Source: Mycobacterium sp. 852013-50091_SCH5140682
Lineage (GTDB): Bacteria > Actinomycetota > Actinomycetes > Mycobacteriales > Mycobacteriaceae
Reading direction: 5' to 3'
Assembly: GCF_001665685.1 (NCBI RefSeq)
Contig: NZ_LZTB01000052.1
Span: forward strand, 1-62,320
DNA length: 62,320 bases
Made by a program: the position numbers and the translations under genes. The first letter of the stretch is position 1. Each line of letters opens with the position of its first letter. Below, one piece after another: positions 8,764 through 17,025 of the stretch. Below the pieces are notes generated by a model, which was given only the letters and a program-made list of their open reading frames with translations, was not told the DNA's origin and did no database searches.

Positions 8764-9339
8764 GCCCAGCCCGAGCCGGGTTCGGTCCCGACTAGTTTGA
8801 TCGCGGACGGTTCAACGGCTACCGAAAGATGTTCTGTCCCAGTTGCATGGTGGTGCTCGTCGAAAGCTCGCATGCCGCGTGGCCCTGCCCGTCTACCGGA
8901 CGGGCAAAGGCCCGACCGAGCGCGCATCCACCCGTCTCATCCGCACCGTCCACTCTCAGCGGCGTTACTCGGCTACACAGTGCTCACCCAACCATGCACC
9001 GGCGGCCGACGCCGGAGCCGAAGTTGGCGACCTTGCCTGGGCCGCCGCTGCGGGTAAGCGGGCGCGAGTGGTCCTCGGTGCCGCCGATTATCGCGGATGC
9101 ACCGAATGTGGTGTGGGCGATCGACTTCCAGTTCAATTCGACCGTCGACGGTAAGGTCGTAAAGATCGCCTCGATGGTCTCTCCTCGGCCGTGTCGAACA
9201 CCGCGCACACATCTGGTCTACGTGAGCACACACCGCCAATTCGCACGAATTGTCTTTTATGGCAGCCGGAATCGCTCCCTTTCTCTGGCGAGGCTGGCGG
9301 ACCGCGCTGCTGGTCCGCCGTTGCCGATAGCATTATGCG
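8764..9339. other. Gene-poor stretch around a transposase scrap
   Basis: Apart from the IS3-like fragment at about 9050-9180 no frame gives a convincing protein. Several overlapping frames are open only because of composition. The 9181-9339 part, after the fragment breaks off, shows nothing I can name. Confidence 0.4.
9050..9180 (+). pseudogene. IS3-family transposase (OrfB) remnant
   Basis: The frame reads VPPIIADAPNVVWAIDFQF followed by NSTVDGKVVKIASMV. This is the start of the DDE integrase core of IS3-type OrfB proteins, with the first catalytic Asp in WAIDFQF. Homology ends at about 9180, where SPRPC follows instead of the expected DEHTR. The upstream part of OrfB, OrfA and terminal repeats are not visible, so this is an inactive relic. 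Confidence 0.75.
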
Positions 9340-9846
9340 ATGCCATTGCGCCTTACCGATGACACCCTTGTGCATCTGGCGCCAGGTATGTACGCCTGGT
9401 GCATGCTGCTCGAGTTTGCCTTCGACGATCAGCCGTCGGATTCTCATTTGATCGAGGCGGTAGTGGGGCATCCCCGGTGGCGGGACGACTGCATGAGCCC
9501 GTGGACCGGACCGTGTGAAGTGCACGGGCCGTACAGACTGGAAACCGTCACTGTCGAAGGATTTCGGCGGTGTACCGCCGCTGCGGCCTGGGAGGTCCTC
9601 ATCAATTGGCCAGCCACGGACCTCAATCCGTGGGTCAGTGAGTCGCTGTTGCTGTCACAGGAGATTGTCGGGGCGTGGGTCGGGCCGTTAGTCGCTAGCG
9701 CGGACGAAATCTATCAGCTCACGGTTCCCCGCGAGAGCAATGAGCACGGGGCCGGATGGGTGGTCGGGAAGCGCGGGTTTCATGAGTTCATCGCGATCGA
9801 CCGTCACGACAGCAGGCTCACGGTGATCATCGCAACCGACGACTGA
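9340..9846 (+). CDS. Hypothetical protein
   Basis: 168 residues, acidic, Trp-rich, no signal peptide and no membrane segment. Sequence such as WRDDCMSPWTGPCEVHGPYRL and ESLLLSQEIVGAWVGPLV does not match a family I know. Two ATGs (9335 out of frame, 9340 in frame) precede it without a strong ribosome site. Composition resembles real coding sequence. It lies just after the transposase scrap and may be recently acquired. Confidence 0.5.
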   Translation: MPLRLTDDTLVHLAPGMYAWCMLLEFAFDDQPSDSHLIEAVVGHPRWRDDCMSPWTGPCEVHGPYRLETVTVEGFRRCTAAAAWEVLINWPATDLNPWVSESLLLSQEIVGAWVGPLVASADEIYQLTVPRESNEHGAGWVVGKRGFHEFIAIDRHDSRLTVIIATDD

Positions 9847-10233
9847 TGCCGATCGCCGCAGTGCAGTGCGGATTCGCCGGCATGGCGCAAACTCGGACGA
9901 CAGGATAGTCGGACGCACACGAGCGTTCACTGAGCGTAACGGGCCAATTTCTTCTGTAGGCTCTCACGCTTCCTGCCATCGCGCAGTGCCGTTACCTACG
10001 GCAGCTCAACGTGTTTCACGTGGTGTCATCCCGAGGTCACCCGAAACTGCCCGACTAGCGAAGTCGCCACCGCGTGAGCAGTCCCTGTGGAGTCGAGTAG
10101 CGCACTACGCGTGTGCAACGCACGCTCGTCGAGGACGATCGACGTGCGACAAGCCCGACGGAACGCGCCTTGCCACCGTACGACCAGTTCCGCGCGGGCG
10201 ATCTGTCGCTGTGGCGAGGTTAGGAGATACGGA
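9847..10233. other. Intergenic, nothing recognised
   Basis: About 387 bases between the hypothetical gene and the KAP NTPase. Frames here are open but arginine-rich with no starts that make sense. One small inverted repeat (ACGTG-TTT-CACGT, 10008-10020) is the only structure noticed. Confidence 0.35.
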
Positions 10234-11913
10234 GTGACCGCACAGACCTATGACGACCAGTTCGCTGGCCGCATCCTGCTCGACATACCGGCCGAGAATC
10301 CCATCTTCAATTTCGGGAACATGGCGCGCGCACTCGCGGGCACGATCAACGCCAGCGAGCCGCGCTTCGCAGTGGGCATTTTCGGCGGTTGGGGGTCGGG
10401 CAAAAGCACGCTGATGCGCGCGATACGGCGGCACGTGAATCCAGCCGAAGCTGTCGTTGTCGAGTTCAACGCCTGGCGATATGAGCAAGAACCCCACCTC
10501 ATCGTGCCGCTGCTGGACACCATCCGAGACGGACTGTCGGACTGGGCGCAAAGCCATCCTGACGATGACCGGAGTCAGAAGATCAAGTCGGTGGCCGTAC
10601 GCATCGGCAGGGTCATTCAGGCGCTGGTGCGGGCCACCAAGTTCGAGGTCGGACTTCCCGGTGCTGTCAAAATCTCGATGGAGCCCGAGAAGGCACTTGA
10701 CGCGCTCACCCAGGGCGACCGTGATCCGGCCGCGAGGCCACAGTCTCTGTACTACGGCGCATTTCAGGAACTGGACACCGCATTCAACGAAATCCTGAAG
10801 GCTGGCCTGTCGCGAATCGTGGTTTTCGTCGACGATCTCGACCGCTGCCTACCCGAGCGCGCACTGACGGTCCTCGAGTCGATGAAGCTCTTCTTTGACA
10901 CGGCGGGTTTCATTTTCGTCGTCGGCCTCGATGAACGCGTCGTGCAGTCGGCGGTGCGTACAAAATTCGCGCTACGGCCCGATGAGGAACGAGACACCGA
11001 TCGTCAGATTGAGCGAGAGTACCTGAACAAAATCTTCCAACTGCCCTACAGCCTTCCCAAGATCGCCCCCGCCCAGCTGGATGAACTAGTGGGATGGTTG
11101 GGCGCCAATGCAGATCTTAGCGACTGGCAGCGCACCGACCTCATGGCGCGAGTGAAGGACAACCTCCGCTATGTCGCGGAAGAGGGGCGCATCAATCCTC
11201 GCGAAGTAAAGCGCTACATCAACGCTTACACCCTCCAGCGGATCATCCGCCCAGAACTGGCCCCAGACACCGCGCTTGCCTTGCAAACCATGGACTTCCG
11301 GACCGACTGGGAGGACTTCTATGAAGACGTGGTGCTGGCGGAACCCGACGTCTTCCTAGGGATACTCAGAAGCTTCCGAAACGGAGAGGACTCAGCATTC
11401 GAGGATGTCTGGCCGGACATCGGCGTGCTGCCCACTGACCTCTCCGAGTTTCTGCGGTCACCGCTCACGCACACGCTATCTGCGGAATACGACATCGAAC
11501 GCTACCTGTCGTCGCTTGAGACCACTCGTAGTACTCAATCGTGGGTGCAGGACGCCATGCACGACGTCGGGCTGCTACGGCGGCATCTCCGCGCCGACGT
11601 ACCAGACTCGCTGAAGTTCGGCAGTGACGAGGCCCGCACTGTCGTCGAACAGGTCCTGTCCGTTCTCGGTCGCCTGGAAAAGTTCGCGATATCGTCGGGC
11701 GGCTCTGCGAATCGAATGACATCCTTGACGCAGAGACTGAGGGACCAATTTCAGCTTCTCACGGCTCTGCCCAGTTTGACGCTTGCTCCGGAGTCGGACA
11801 AACAGGCGGCGGACCGGCTGGAGAACTGGAAGAAACTGACCGCGGCTCACATCAACGCACTGCAACAAGAACTGCGACTCATCCGACGCGCCTCCGCCGT
11901 TGGCCCGCGGTGA
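10234..11913 (+). CDS. KAP-family P-loop NTPase
   Basis: 559 residues starting at GTG 10234, preceded by TAGGAGATACGGA. Walker A is GGWGSGKST at 51-59 and Walker B is RIVVFVDDLD at 194-203. The conserved EFNAWRYEQEPHL block at about 77-89 is the KAP signature between them. KAP NTPases (named after Kidins220/ARMS and PifA) are often membrane-linked and PifA excludes phage. Here no transmembrane insertion between the Walker motifs is visible, so the protein is probably soluble or peripheral. It stands alone, with no partner nuclease or methylase beside it. A defence role is possible but not shown. Confidence 0.85.
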   Translation: MTAQTYDDQFAGRILLDIPAENPIFNFGNMARALAGTINASEPRFAVGIFGGWGSGKSTLMRAIRRHVNPAEAVVVEFNAWRYEQEPHLIVPLLDTIRDGLSDWAQSHPDDDRSQKIKSVAVRIGRVIQALVRATKFEVGLPGAVKISMEPEKALDALTQGDRDPAARPQSLYYGAFQELDTAFNEILKAGLSRIVVFVDDLDRCLPERALTVLESMKLFFDTAGFIFVVGLDERVVQSAVRTKFALRPDEERDTDRQIEREYLNKIFQLPYSLPKIAPAQLDELVGWLGANADLSDWQRTDLMARVKDNLRYVAEEGRINPREVKRYINAYTLQRIIRPELAPDTALALQTMDFRTDWEDFYEDVVLAEPDVFLGILRSFRNGEDSAFEDVWPDIGVLPTDLSEFLRSPLTHTLSAEYDIERYLSSLETTRSTQSWVQDAMHDVGLLRRHLRADVPDSLKFGSDEARTVVEQVLSVLGRLEKFAISSGGSANRMTSLTQRLRDQFQLLTALPSLTLAPESDKQAADRLENWKKLTAAHINALQQELRLIRRASAVGPR

Positions 11914-12332
11914 CGCGGCCATCTGCGGATAACCGTGATCCCACGAAAAGGCGTTGATCCGTTGGTGACCCGGCCTGCAGCGTCGGTTCGCTGTGAAAGC
12001 TGGCAGATCGTCCACTTCCATCACAGGCACATGCCAGCAATGGATCAGATGCGGTGGGAGTCCGGCGAGGTCGATCAGAGCGATGGGAACAGTTGAGATA
12101 GACACGGCGTATGGCTCTGACCGGCACCTATTCGATCCGTCTCACGCCGGGGTTCACCGGCCTCCGTCTCACGGTGGACGGTGTCCCTACTCGCTTCACA
12201 GTCGCCCGCACCGTTGTCAGCTGTCGGGTATAGCCGTACCGTGCCGGGAGCAGGAACATCGGTCAGATCCTCTTGTCAGAGCATGCAGGTCGGATCTGAC
12301 GAAGGCGGTTGGATTCCCGTGGGGTGGATGTC
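11914..12332. other. Intergenic with IS-end-like repeat
   Basis: About 420 bases. No protein frame is persuasive. The recognisable element is a sequence at 12129-12172 repeated, in diverged form, at 23166-23208. Downstream of it the sequence GGATCTGAC appears near 12292-12300 just before the hydrolase start region. Confidence 0.4.
12129..12172 (+). repeat. Copy 1 of a diverged GTCTCAC repeat (possible IS terminus)
   Basis: It begins TATTCGATCCGTCTCACGC and contains a second CCGTCTCAC 27 bases after the first. The copy at 23166 begins TATTCGATTCGTCTCACGC with its second GTCTCAC 26 bases on, and both share CACCGG between the two heptamers. Paired short repeats of this kind occur at termini of IS21-type elements, but no transposase accompanies them here. 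Confidence 0.5.
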
Positions 12333-13220
12333 GTGGCGGTGTCGGAAAAGTCAGGGTTCCGCAGCGTGGAAGCACGGCAGCGCTATCTCGCGGTTTACGA
12401 CCGCGTGCGTGCGCTGAGTCCGAAACCGGATGCGGTACATGATGTGCCGACCGAATTCGGTGTCGTACGCGTGTATCAACATGGACCCGACAGCGGGATT
12501 CCCTTGATGTTGCTGCACTGCTTCTGGGCCACCTCAGCAATGTGGGCGGAGTACGTGCCCGTTCTCACAAGCGATTTCACGGTGTATACCGTTGATCTGC
12601 TCGGCCAACCCGGCGCCAGCGTTCAGTCGAGGTCGATGAAATCGGCACAGGATTGCGCGTGCTGTCTTGACCAGGTACTCGGAGGACTCGGCCTGGCGGG
12701 CGTGCATCTCGTCGGACACTCCTACGGAGGATGGACGGCCGCGCAAACCGCGGGACGAATCCCACATCGGCTCGCGTCAGTGACACTCATCGAGCCGGTC
12801 AACACCGTCGCTCGACTGTCTGTGCGGTTCTGGCGTACTGGAGCATTGCTGTTACTCCCAGGTGCCGAGCGTAAGCAGCGCACCGTCGCCGAGATCCTTG
12901 GCCACCCAGTACCGGGTAGCCTCCTCGAGAGCGTGATGGAGTTGGTGATGGCCGCCGGCTCCGTGTTCGCTTCGTTCGGCACGCCGTTTCCCCGTTACAT
13001 GCCTGATTCGCTGCTCCACACGATTGATGTGCCCGTGCAGGTTCTGTTGGCAGGAAACACTATTCACGACTCTGCGAAGGGGATCGACCGGATGCGTCGC
13101 GCCGCGCCGTCGTGGGAGCATCACCTGTGGCCGGCAGCGACACACATGTTGCCGTGTGAGGCCGTGAGCGACGTCGCCGCCTGCATCCGCGGGTTCGCTC
13201 GCCAGCACGCGCCGGGCTGA
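12333..13220 (+). CDS. Alpha/beta hydrolase
   Basis: About 295 residues from the GTG at 12333, chosen because GGGGTGG lies a few bases upstream; GTGs at 12324 and 12339 are alternatives. Oxyanion region LLHCFWATS, nucleophile elbow GHSYGG, and a C-terminal catalytic His in AATHMLPCE. The Asp is probably in the LLAGNTIHDSA region. A typical small-molecule esterase/hydrolase; substrate unknown. Confidence 0.82.
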   Translation: MAVSEKSGFRSVEARQRYLAVYDRVRALSPKPDAVHDVPTEFGVVRVYQHGPDSGIPLMLLHCFWATSAMWAEYVPVLTSDFTVYTVDLLGQPGASVQSRSMKSAQDCACCLDQVLGGLGLAGVHLVGHSYGGWTAAQTAGRIPHRLASVTLIEPVNTVARLSVRFWRTGALLLLPGAERKQRTVAEILGHPVPGSLLESVMELVMAAGSVFASFGTPFPRYMPDSLLHTIDVPVQVLLAGNTIHDSAKGIDRMRRAAPSWEHHLWPAATHMLPCEAVSDVAACIRGFARQHAPG

Positions 13221-13321
13221 GGCGGGAGGTGCCACCCACTCCGCCGCCGAGATGTACGTGGTCGATGACACTGGAGCTTGCTTCATCGCGGTCCCAAGGT
13301 GGTGGTACTTGCCGCTGTACG

Positions 13322-14008
13322 TCAGGCGCGAGCCACCCAACCACGGAACGTGAAGGCCGCGTAGAAGAGAGAGACGTCGCCAAATCCGGCCTGGCGCAAA
13401 ATGGCCTCGTCCTGCTCGGGGGTCAGGATTGGCACCTGCTCTTCGACGGTGCGTCGGCCTTTCTCGGCGTCGTCGCGAGCCACGCCACCGGCAACGCAGA
13501 ACTCGACGTGTCGCCTTATCCATTGGTCGCGGCCGACTCGCGGAACGCTGTAGTGGGCAACGACTACTGGCGCCCCGGGCCGCAGCCGCCGATGAATCTC
13601 GGTCATGGTGCGCAGGCGCTCATTGTGGTCGAGGAAGTGCATAGTCAGAATGCTGATCGCCCCGTCGTAGAGCGTGTCGGGGGGAATGTCGTCGATGGTG
13701 CCCTCTATGAGGTGCACCCGATCGAGGTTCTCGCCGACCGTACGTCCAGCCAGAGCGAGCATTTCGCCTGACGGGTCGACGCCGTCGATTGTCCACTTGG
13801 GGTGGGCCTCGGCGAGCATTGCCGATTCCTTCCCGCCGCCCGCGCCCACCACCAAAACCCGGGCGACGTTTGGTGCATTTTCCCCCAGGAGCACCGACGC
13901 CATCTGATGCAGCGCGTCGTATCCGGGAACTCGCCGCGGCGGCTCCTCTGCGTACCGCGCGACGCGTTCGGCAACTGAGAACGGATCAGTAGAGGCTTCA
14001 GATGTCAT
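13322..14008 (-). CDS. Class I SAM-dependent methyltransferase
   Basis: 228 residues. SAM-binding motif I is VLVVGAGGGKESAML; motif II is IDGVDPSGEML; motif post-I acid is in the GTIDDIPPD loop. The central TMHFLDHNERL and LRPGAPVVVAHY segments match the cyclopropane/ubiquinone-type small-molecule methyltransferase fold. Leftward, 168 bases downstream of the next methyltransferase gene; the two may be co-transcribed. Substrate unknown. Confidence 0.85.
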   Translation of the reverse strand: MTSEASTDPFSVAERVARYAEEPPRRVPGYDALHQMASVLLGENAPNVARVLVVGAGGGKESAMLAEAHPKWTIDGVDPSGEMLALAGRTVGENLDRVHLIEGTIDDIPPDTLYDGAISILTMHFLDHNERLRTMTEIHRRLRPGAPVVVAHYSVPRVGRDQWIRRHVEFCVAGGVARDDAEKGRRTVEEQVPILTPEQDEAILRQAGFGDVSLFYAAFTFRGWVARA

Positions 14009-14176
14009 TCACTCAGACTCGCGATGACACAGCACCCTGCCAAGTAGATTTGCTATTCAGGCAAGAAACCCCATCCTTGATGCCGCTCCCGGCCGTGAGA
14101 TGGCCTTGGCCCTGCGCGGCTCGATCCGTAAACCGTGGCTGCGCAATGGCATACACGTCCACGAGTCCATGCCAGC

Positions 14177-14788
14177 CTAAGACGCATAACGGAGCCGGTA
14201 CCAATTGGGCGCTGCCTTGCGTAGCGGTTTCGGCATTCCCTGGGTCGACGCCGGCTCGATGTCGGTGACCACCCACCCGGCGAAAACATCTTCGAGTTCA
14301 TGCCGATCGGCGCCACGAGGAAAGGGCCGCGGTAAGGCGGCAGGCGAAAAAGCCAACATCAACAGGGTGGCGCCAGATGCCGCCAACGACGTGACGCCCT
14401 GCGCCATGCTCAGTCGCTGAGCGTGGTCGAGGCCGTGATAACACCCGACATCAAGGAAGAAGTCGTATCCAGCGCCGAGCTGGTCACGTCCGAGGCGCGT
14501 GACATCGGCCTTGACGATCGGCACTGACAGACCCAGCTCCTCGATGCGCCGTCGCGCGCGCGTAACAGCCTGCGGGATGAGTTCGACGCCGGTGACCGCC
14601 CAGCCCCTGATTGCCAGTTCGGCGGTGTATCTTCCTGAGCCACAGCCTAAATCGAGCGCCTTGCCCGGCCCTCCCCGCTCGGCCTCCTCTCGGTCGAACA
14701 ACTCGGCAAGCTTGCCGCTCTCGGCTTCGCCTGCACGCTCCCACGGAGTGAAGCCCGTCGCGTATGCCAGTCGGTAGAACGTGCTCAT
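14177..14788 (-). CDS. Class I SAM-dependent methyltransferase, TetR-linked
   Basis: 203 residues. Motif I is ALDLGCGSGRYTAEL, then VTGVELIPQAV, and DFFLDVGCYHGL. The start is the ATG at 14788 because GGAGG lies 6 bases before it; an in-frame ATG at 14800 would include the ribosome site. It is divergent from a TetR regulator, and the 41-base gap holds a perfect palindrome, so the regulator most likely represses this gene. Many such enzymes detoxify or modify small hydrophobic compounds. Confidence 0.85.
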   Translation of the reverse strand: MSTFYRLAYATGFTPWERAGEAESGKLAELFDREEAERGGPGKALDLGCGSGRYTAELAIRGWAVTGVELIPQAVTRARRRIEELGLSVPIVKADVTRLGRDQLGAGYDFFLDVGCYHGLDHAQRLSMAQGVTSLAASGATLLMLAFSPAALPRPFPRGADRHELEDVFAGWVVTDIEPASTQGMPKPLRKAAPNWYRLRYAS

Positions 14789-14808
14789 CGCATCCTCCAC
14801 AAATTCGT

Positions 14809-14823
14809 TCTAGTCTGACTAGA
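14809..14823. promoter_or_regulatory. Palindromic TetR operator candidate
   Basis: TCTAGTCTGACTAGA is a perfect 7-1-7 inverted repeat in the 41 bases between the divergent methyltransferase and TetR genes. The adjacent TAATAT could be a -10 element for the rightward gene. Position and symmetry fit autoregulation plus repression of the methyltransferase. Confidence 0.7.
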
Positions 14824-14829
14824 CTTAAT

Positions 14830-15504
14830 ATGGAGCTACGATTACCGGCCGTGACCGAACCTGTCAATACGCGCCGCTACGACTCGTCCAAACGTCGAGC
14901 CGTTGCCGTCGAGCGCCGTCGGCGGATCGTGGACACGGCGGCACAACTGTTCCTGGCAAACGGCTACGCTCGCACCACGACGGCCGAAATTGCCCAGTCT
15001 TCAGGTGTCTCGAATGACCTCATCTTCCGACTCTTCGGCAGTAAGCGCGGGATCTTGAAGGAGGTCATGGACTACGTCATCGGCGGCGACGACGAAGACA
15101 TCGCAGTTCTCGACCGCCCGGAACCCGAAGCGGTTCGTCAATGCAGTGACCAACGAGAACAGTTGCAGCTGTTCAGCATTGGCATCACCAAGCAGTTGGC
15201 ACGGGTGGCGCCCTATAGCGCACTTGTCCAGGCAGCCGCGGCAGTCGAACCTGAAATCGAAGGGCTGTGGGCGGACTTGAATCTGCGTCAACGCCGGACC
15301 TCCATGACAACGGTGGCCGAATGGCTAGCCGACAACGGCCCGTTGAGGGACTCGAAGACAGTTGAAGACGCCGCTGCGATTCTGTGGACGTTGACCAGCA
15401 GCGACGTCTACCTCATGCTGACCAACGACTGGCAGTGGACTACCGCGCAGTATGAGCAGTGGCTGCTCCAGATGCTGCTTGCCGCTCTGGTGCCCGAACG
15501 ATAG
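14830..15504 (+). CDS. TetR/AcrR-family transcriptional regulator
   Basis: About 224 residues. The N-terminal HTH reads RIVDTAAQLFLANGYARTTTAEIAQSSGVSNDLIFRLFGSK, the standard TetR DNA-binding domain at residues ~32-75. The C-terminal ligand domain is helical and unrecognised (WLADNGPLRD, WQWTTAQYEQWLLQ). The start is ATG 14830; GTG at 14851 is equally possible if TAATAT (14826-14831) is the -10 box. Confidence 0.88.
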   Translation: MELRLPAVTEPVNTRRYDSSKRRAVAVERRRRIVDTAAQLFLANGYARTTTAEIAQSSGVSNDLIFRLFGSKRGILKEVMDYVIGGDDEDIAVLDRPEPEAVRQCSDQREQLQLFSIGITKQLARVAPYSALVQAAAAVEPEIEGLWADLNLRQRRTSMTTVAEWLADNGPLRDSKTVEDAAAILWTLTSSDVYLMLTNDWQWTTAQYEQWLLQMLLAALVPER

Positions 15505-15546
15505 CGAGCGTCCCGGCAACCATCGGCGCGCACATGGCGACAGCGG

Positions 15547-16683
15547 TCAGCGATTGAGGTTGGCGACGAATTGCAACACCCGATAAGGGTTACCGGTGGC
15601 GGTGTGCCATTGGCTGACCAATATGACCGTCTGGTCGAGCGTGGAGCCGGGAACGATGTAACCACCGTAGTTTTGCGGCACGCTGTCCTGGGTCGCGATC
15701 GTCGTCATCGGGGTCCACGGCGCCGCCACCTGCGTCACGTCGTCGGCCACCCGGGCCTCGACGCAGAGGGTTGTTGCGTTAAATCCCGTCAACACCGCCT
15801 TGCCCTCGATCAGGCGCAGACTCACCTCGCCGAACAGGTCACTGTTGAGCGGAGTCGGGGCCTGGTCCCAGCCCCAATCCGGTCCGTCGCCGATCATGCC
15901 CCACGCGTGCCAGGTGTTGCGGTCGGTGAACGCGGTTGCCGGACAGCGATACAGCCAGAGTTGGTGATCGCGGGCGAACCCGTCGGCGATGATGTAGACC
16001 CAGTTGCCGTCCTGGTAACCGCTGATCTGGGTTTGGTTGCCGCTCTGCCAGTCTGCGGCCCGCCAGGAGCCAGGGACGCTGGCCCAGCACCCCTGCGTGG
16101 CGTTGATGCGCACGAGGCGCGTATCGGAGGGAATGAGGTTCGCCGTCCGGGTCACCAGCGCGTAGTCGATCCCGAACACCTGCACGGTGCCGGCCGGCAG
16201 CTGGCTGCCGCCGACGACATGCGGCCAGGTTTCGGCGTACAGGGTGTTGCTCTTGCCGAACGCGAAGTCGAATTCGATGTTGGCGCTGTTGAGGCTGCCG
16301 GGCCGCACATGCAGGCCCATCGATCGACTCCACTCCCCGATACCCACGCCCTGACCGGCAAACGTGTCACCGGCAAGGGCGACCTGACCGCTCGGTGCGA
16401 TCTCGCAGAGGTCGGTACCGCCCGCGCCGATCACGCCGGTCGGCGTGCCGGTCCCGGCGATCGGCCCGAGATTGATGACTTGCCCGGGAGCTGGCTGCGG
16501 CAGGTCGGAACCCATCGCCTCGACAGCCGCGGCGACCATCTGCTTGAATCGTGGCGGCAGAACTCCGGACTTCGGTGCCGGCACAGCGGGTTTCACTGGT
16601 TTCGGTCGCGCCGTCTTCACTGCTTTCTTCGCGGGGCTGCGCCCACCTCGCGCGCCGGCCTTCTCGGTCTGCTTGGCCGCCAT
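15547..16683 (-). CDS. DUF4185-like beta-propeller protein with basic N-terminal tail
   Basis: 378 residues from ATG 16683, which has GAGGGGG just upstream. Residues 1-~45 are an Ala/Lys/Pro-rich histone-like tail (SPAKKAVKTARPKPVKP). The rest resembles mycobacterial DUF4185 proteins, a glycosidase-like five-bladed propeller: repeated GDTF, SNTLYAETWPHV, WVYIIADGFARD, LYRC, and the end QWHTATGNPYRVLQFV. There is no signal peptide. Last gene of the leftward cluster headed by the multicopper oxidase. Catalytic activity unknown. Confidence 0.7.
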   Translation of the reverse strand: MAAKQTEKAGARGGRSPAKKAVKTARPKPVKPAVPAPKSGVLPPRFKQMVAAAVEAMGSDLPQPAPGQVINLGPIAGTGTPTGVIGAGGTDLCEIAPSGQVALAGDTFAGQGVGIGEWSRSMGLHVRPGSLNSANIEFDFAFGKSNTLYAETWPHVVGGSQLPAGTVQVFGIDYALVTRTANLIPSDTRLVRINATQGCWASVPGSWRAADWQSGNQTQISGYQDGNWVYIIADGFARDHQLWLYRCPATAFTDRNTWHAWGMIGDGPDWGWDQAPTPLNSDLFGEVSLRLIEGKAVLTGFNATTLCVEARVADDVTQVAAPWTPMTTIATQDSVPQNYGGYIVPGSTLDQTVILVSQWHTATGNPYRVLQFVANLNR

Positions 16684-16758
16684 GGTGCCCCCTCGCCGCG
16701 TGTCAGCGGATCCTGCACCGCCGCCTATGACATATGTTGCCACCGGCCCAGCGCGACT

Positions 16759-17025
16759 TCATGCGTAGTGCAGTACTCCACCACGGACGCGGGGCACTGG
16801 GCGTTGTGCCGTTGGGCCACAGCGGTTTTGGAAGAATTCGCGGATCAGCTCGCACGCCACTTGATCGCCCCGTACCCCGCAGGTGATCGGGTCACCTCCC
16901 AGCAGCGTGGCACCGGGCCCCAGCACCACCTTTTCGCCCGCGCCCAAGGGATTTCCGTTCAGTTTGTCCGCACTTCTCGGTTCGCCATGGCCGAAACGCG
17001 CTCCGTCGCTGCCGGCGTGGACCCG
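16759..17025 (-). other. 88-codon open frame directly after, and in frame with, the kelch protein's TAG
   Basis: After the TAG at 17026-17028 the same frame continues for 88 codons to TGA at 16759-16761. It reads like protein rather than noise: DKLNGNPLGAGEKVVLGPG, LLGGDPITCGVRGDQVACEL. Two Cys around a GDPITC..VAC motif recall lipoprotein C-terminal domains of mycobacteria. It is either the original C-terminus cut off by a nonsense mutation, a readthrough extension, or a separate small gene starting at TTG 16947 (62 aa). No ribosome site is obvious for the latter. Confidence 0.35.

Noticed and set aside
8829..9339. Possible intact transposase gene
   Set aside because: Only ~35 codons match an IS3 OrfB core; the rest of the frame is unrelated and no terminal repeats were found.
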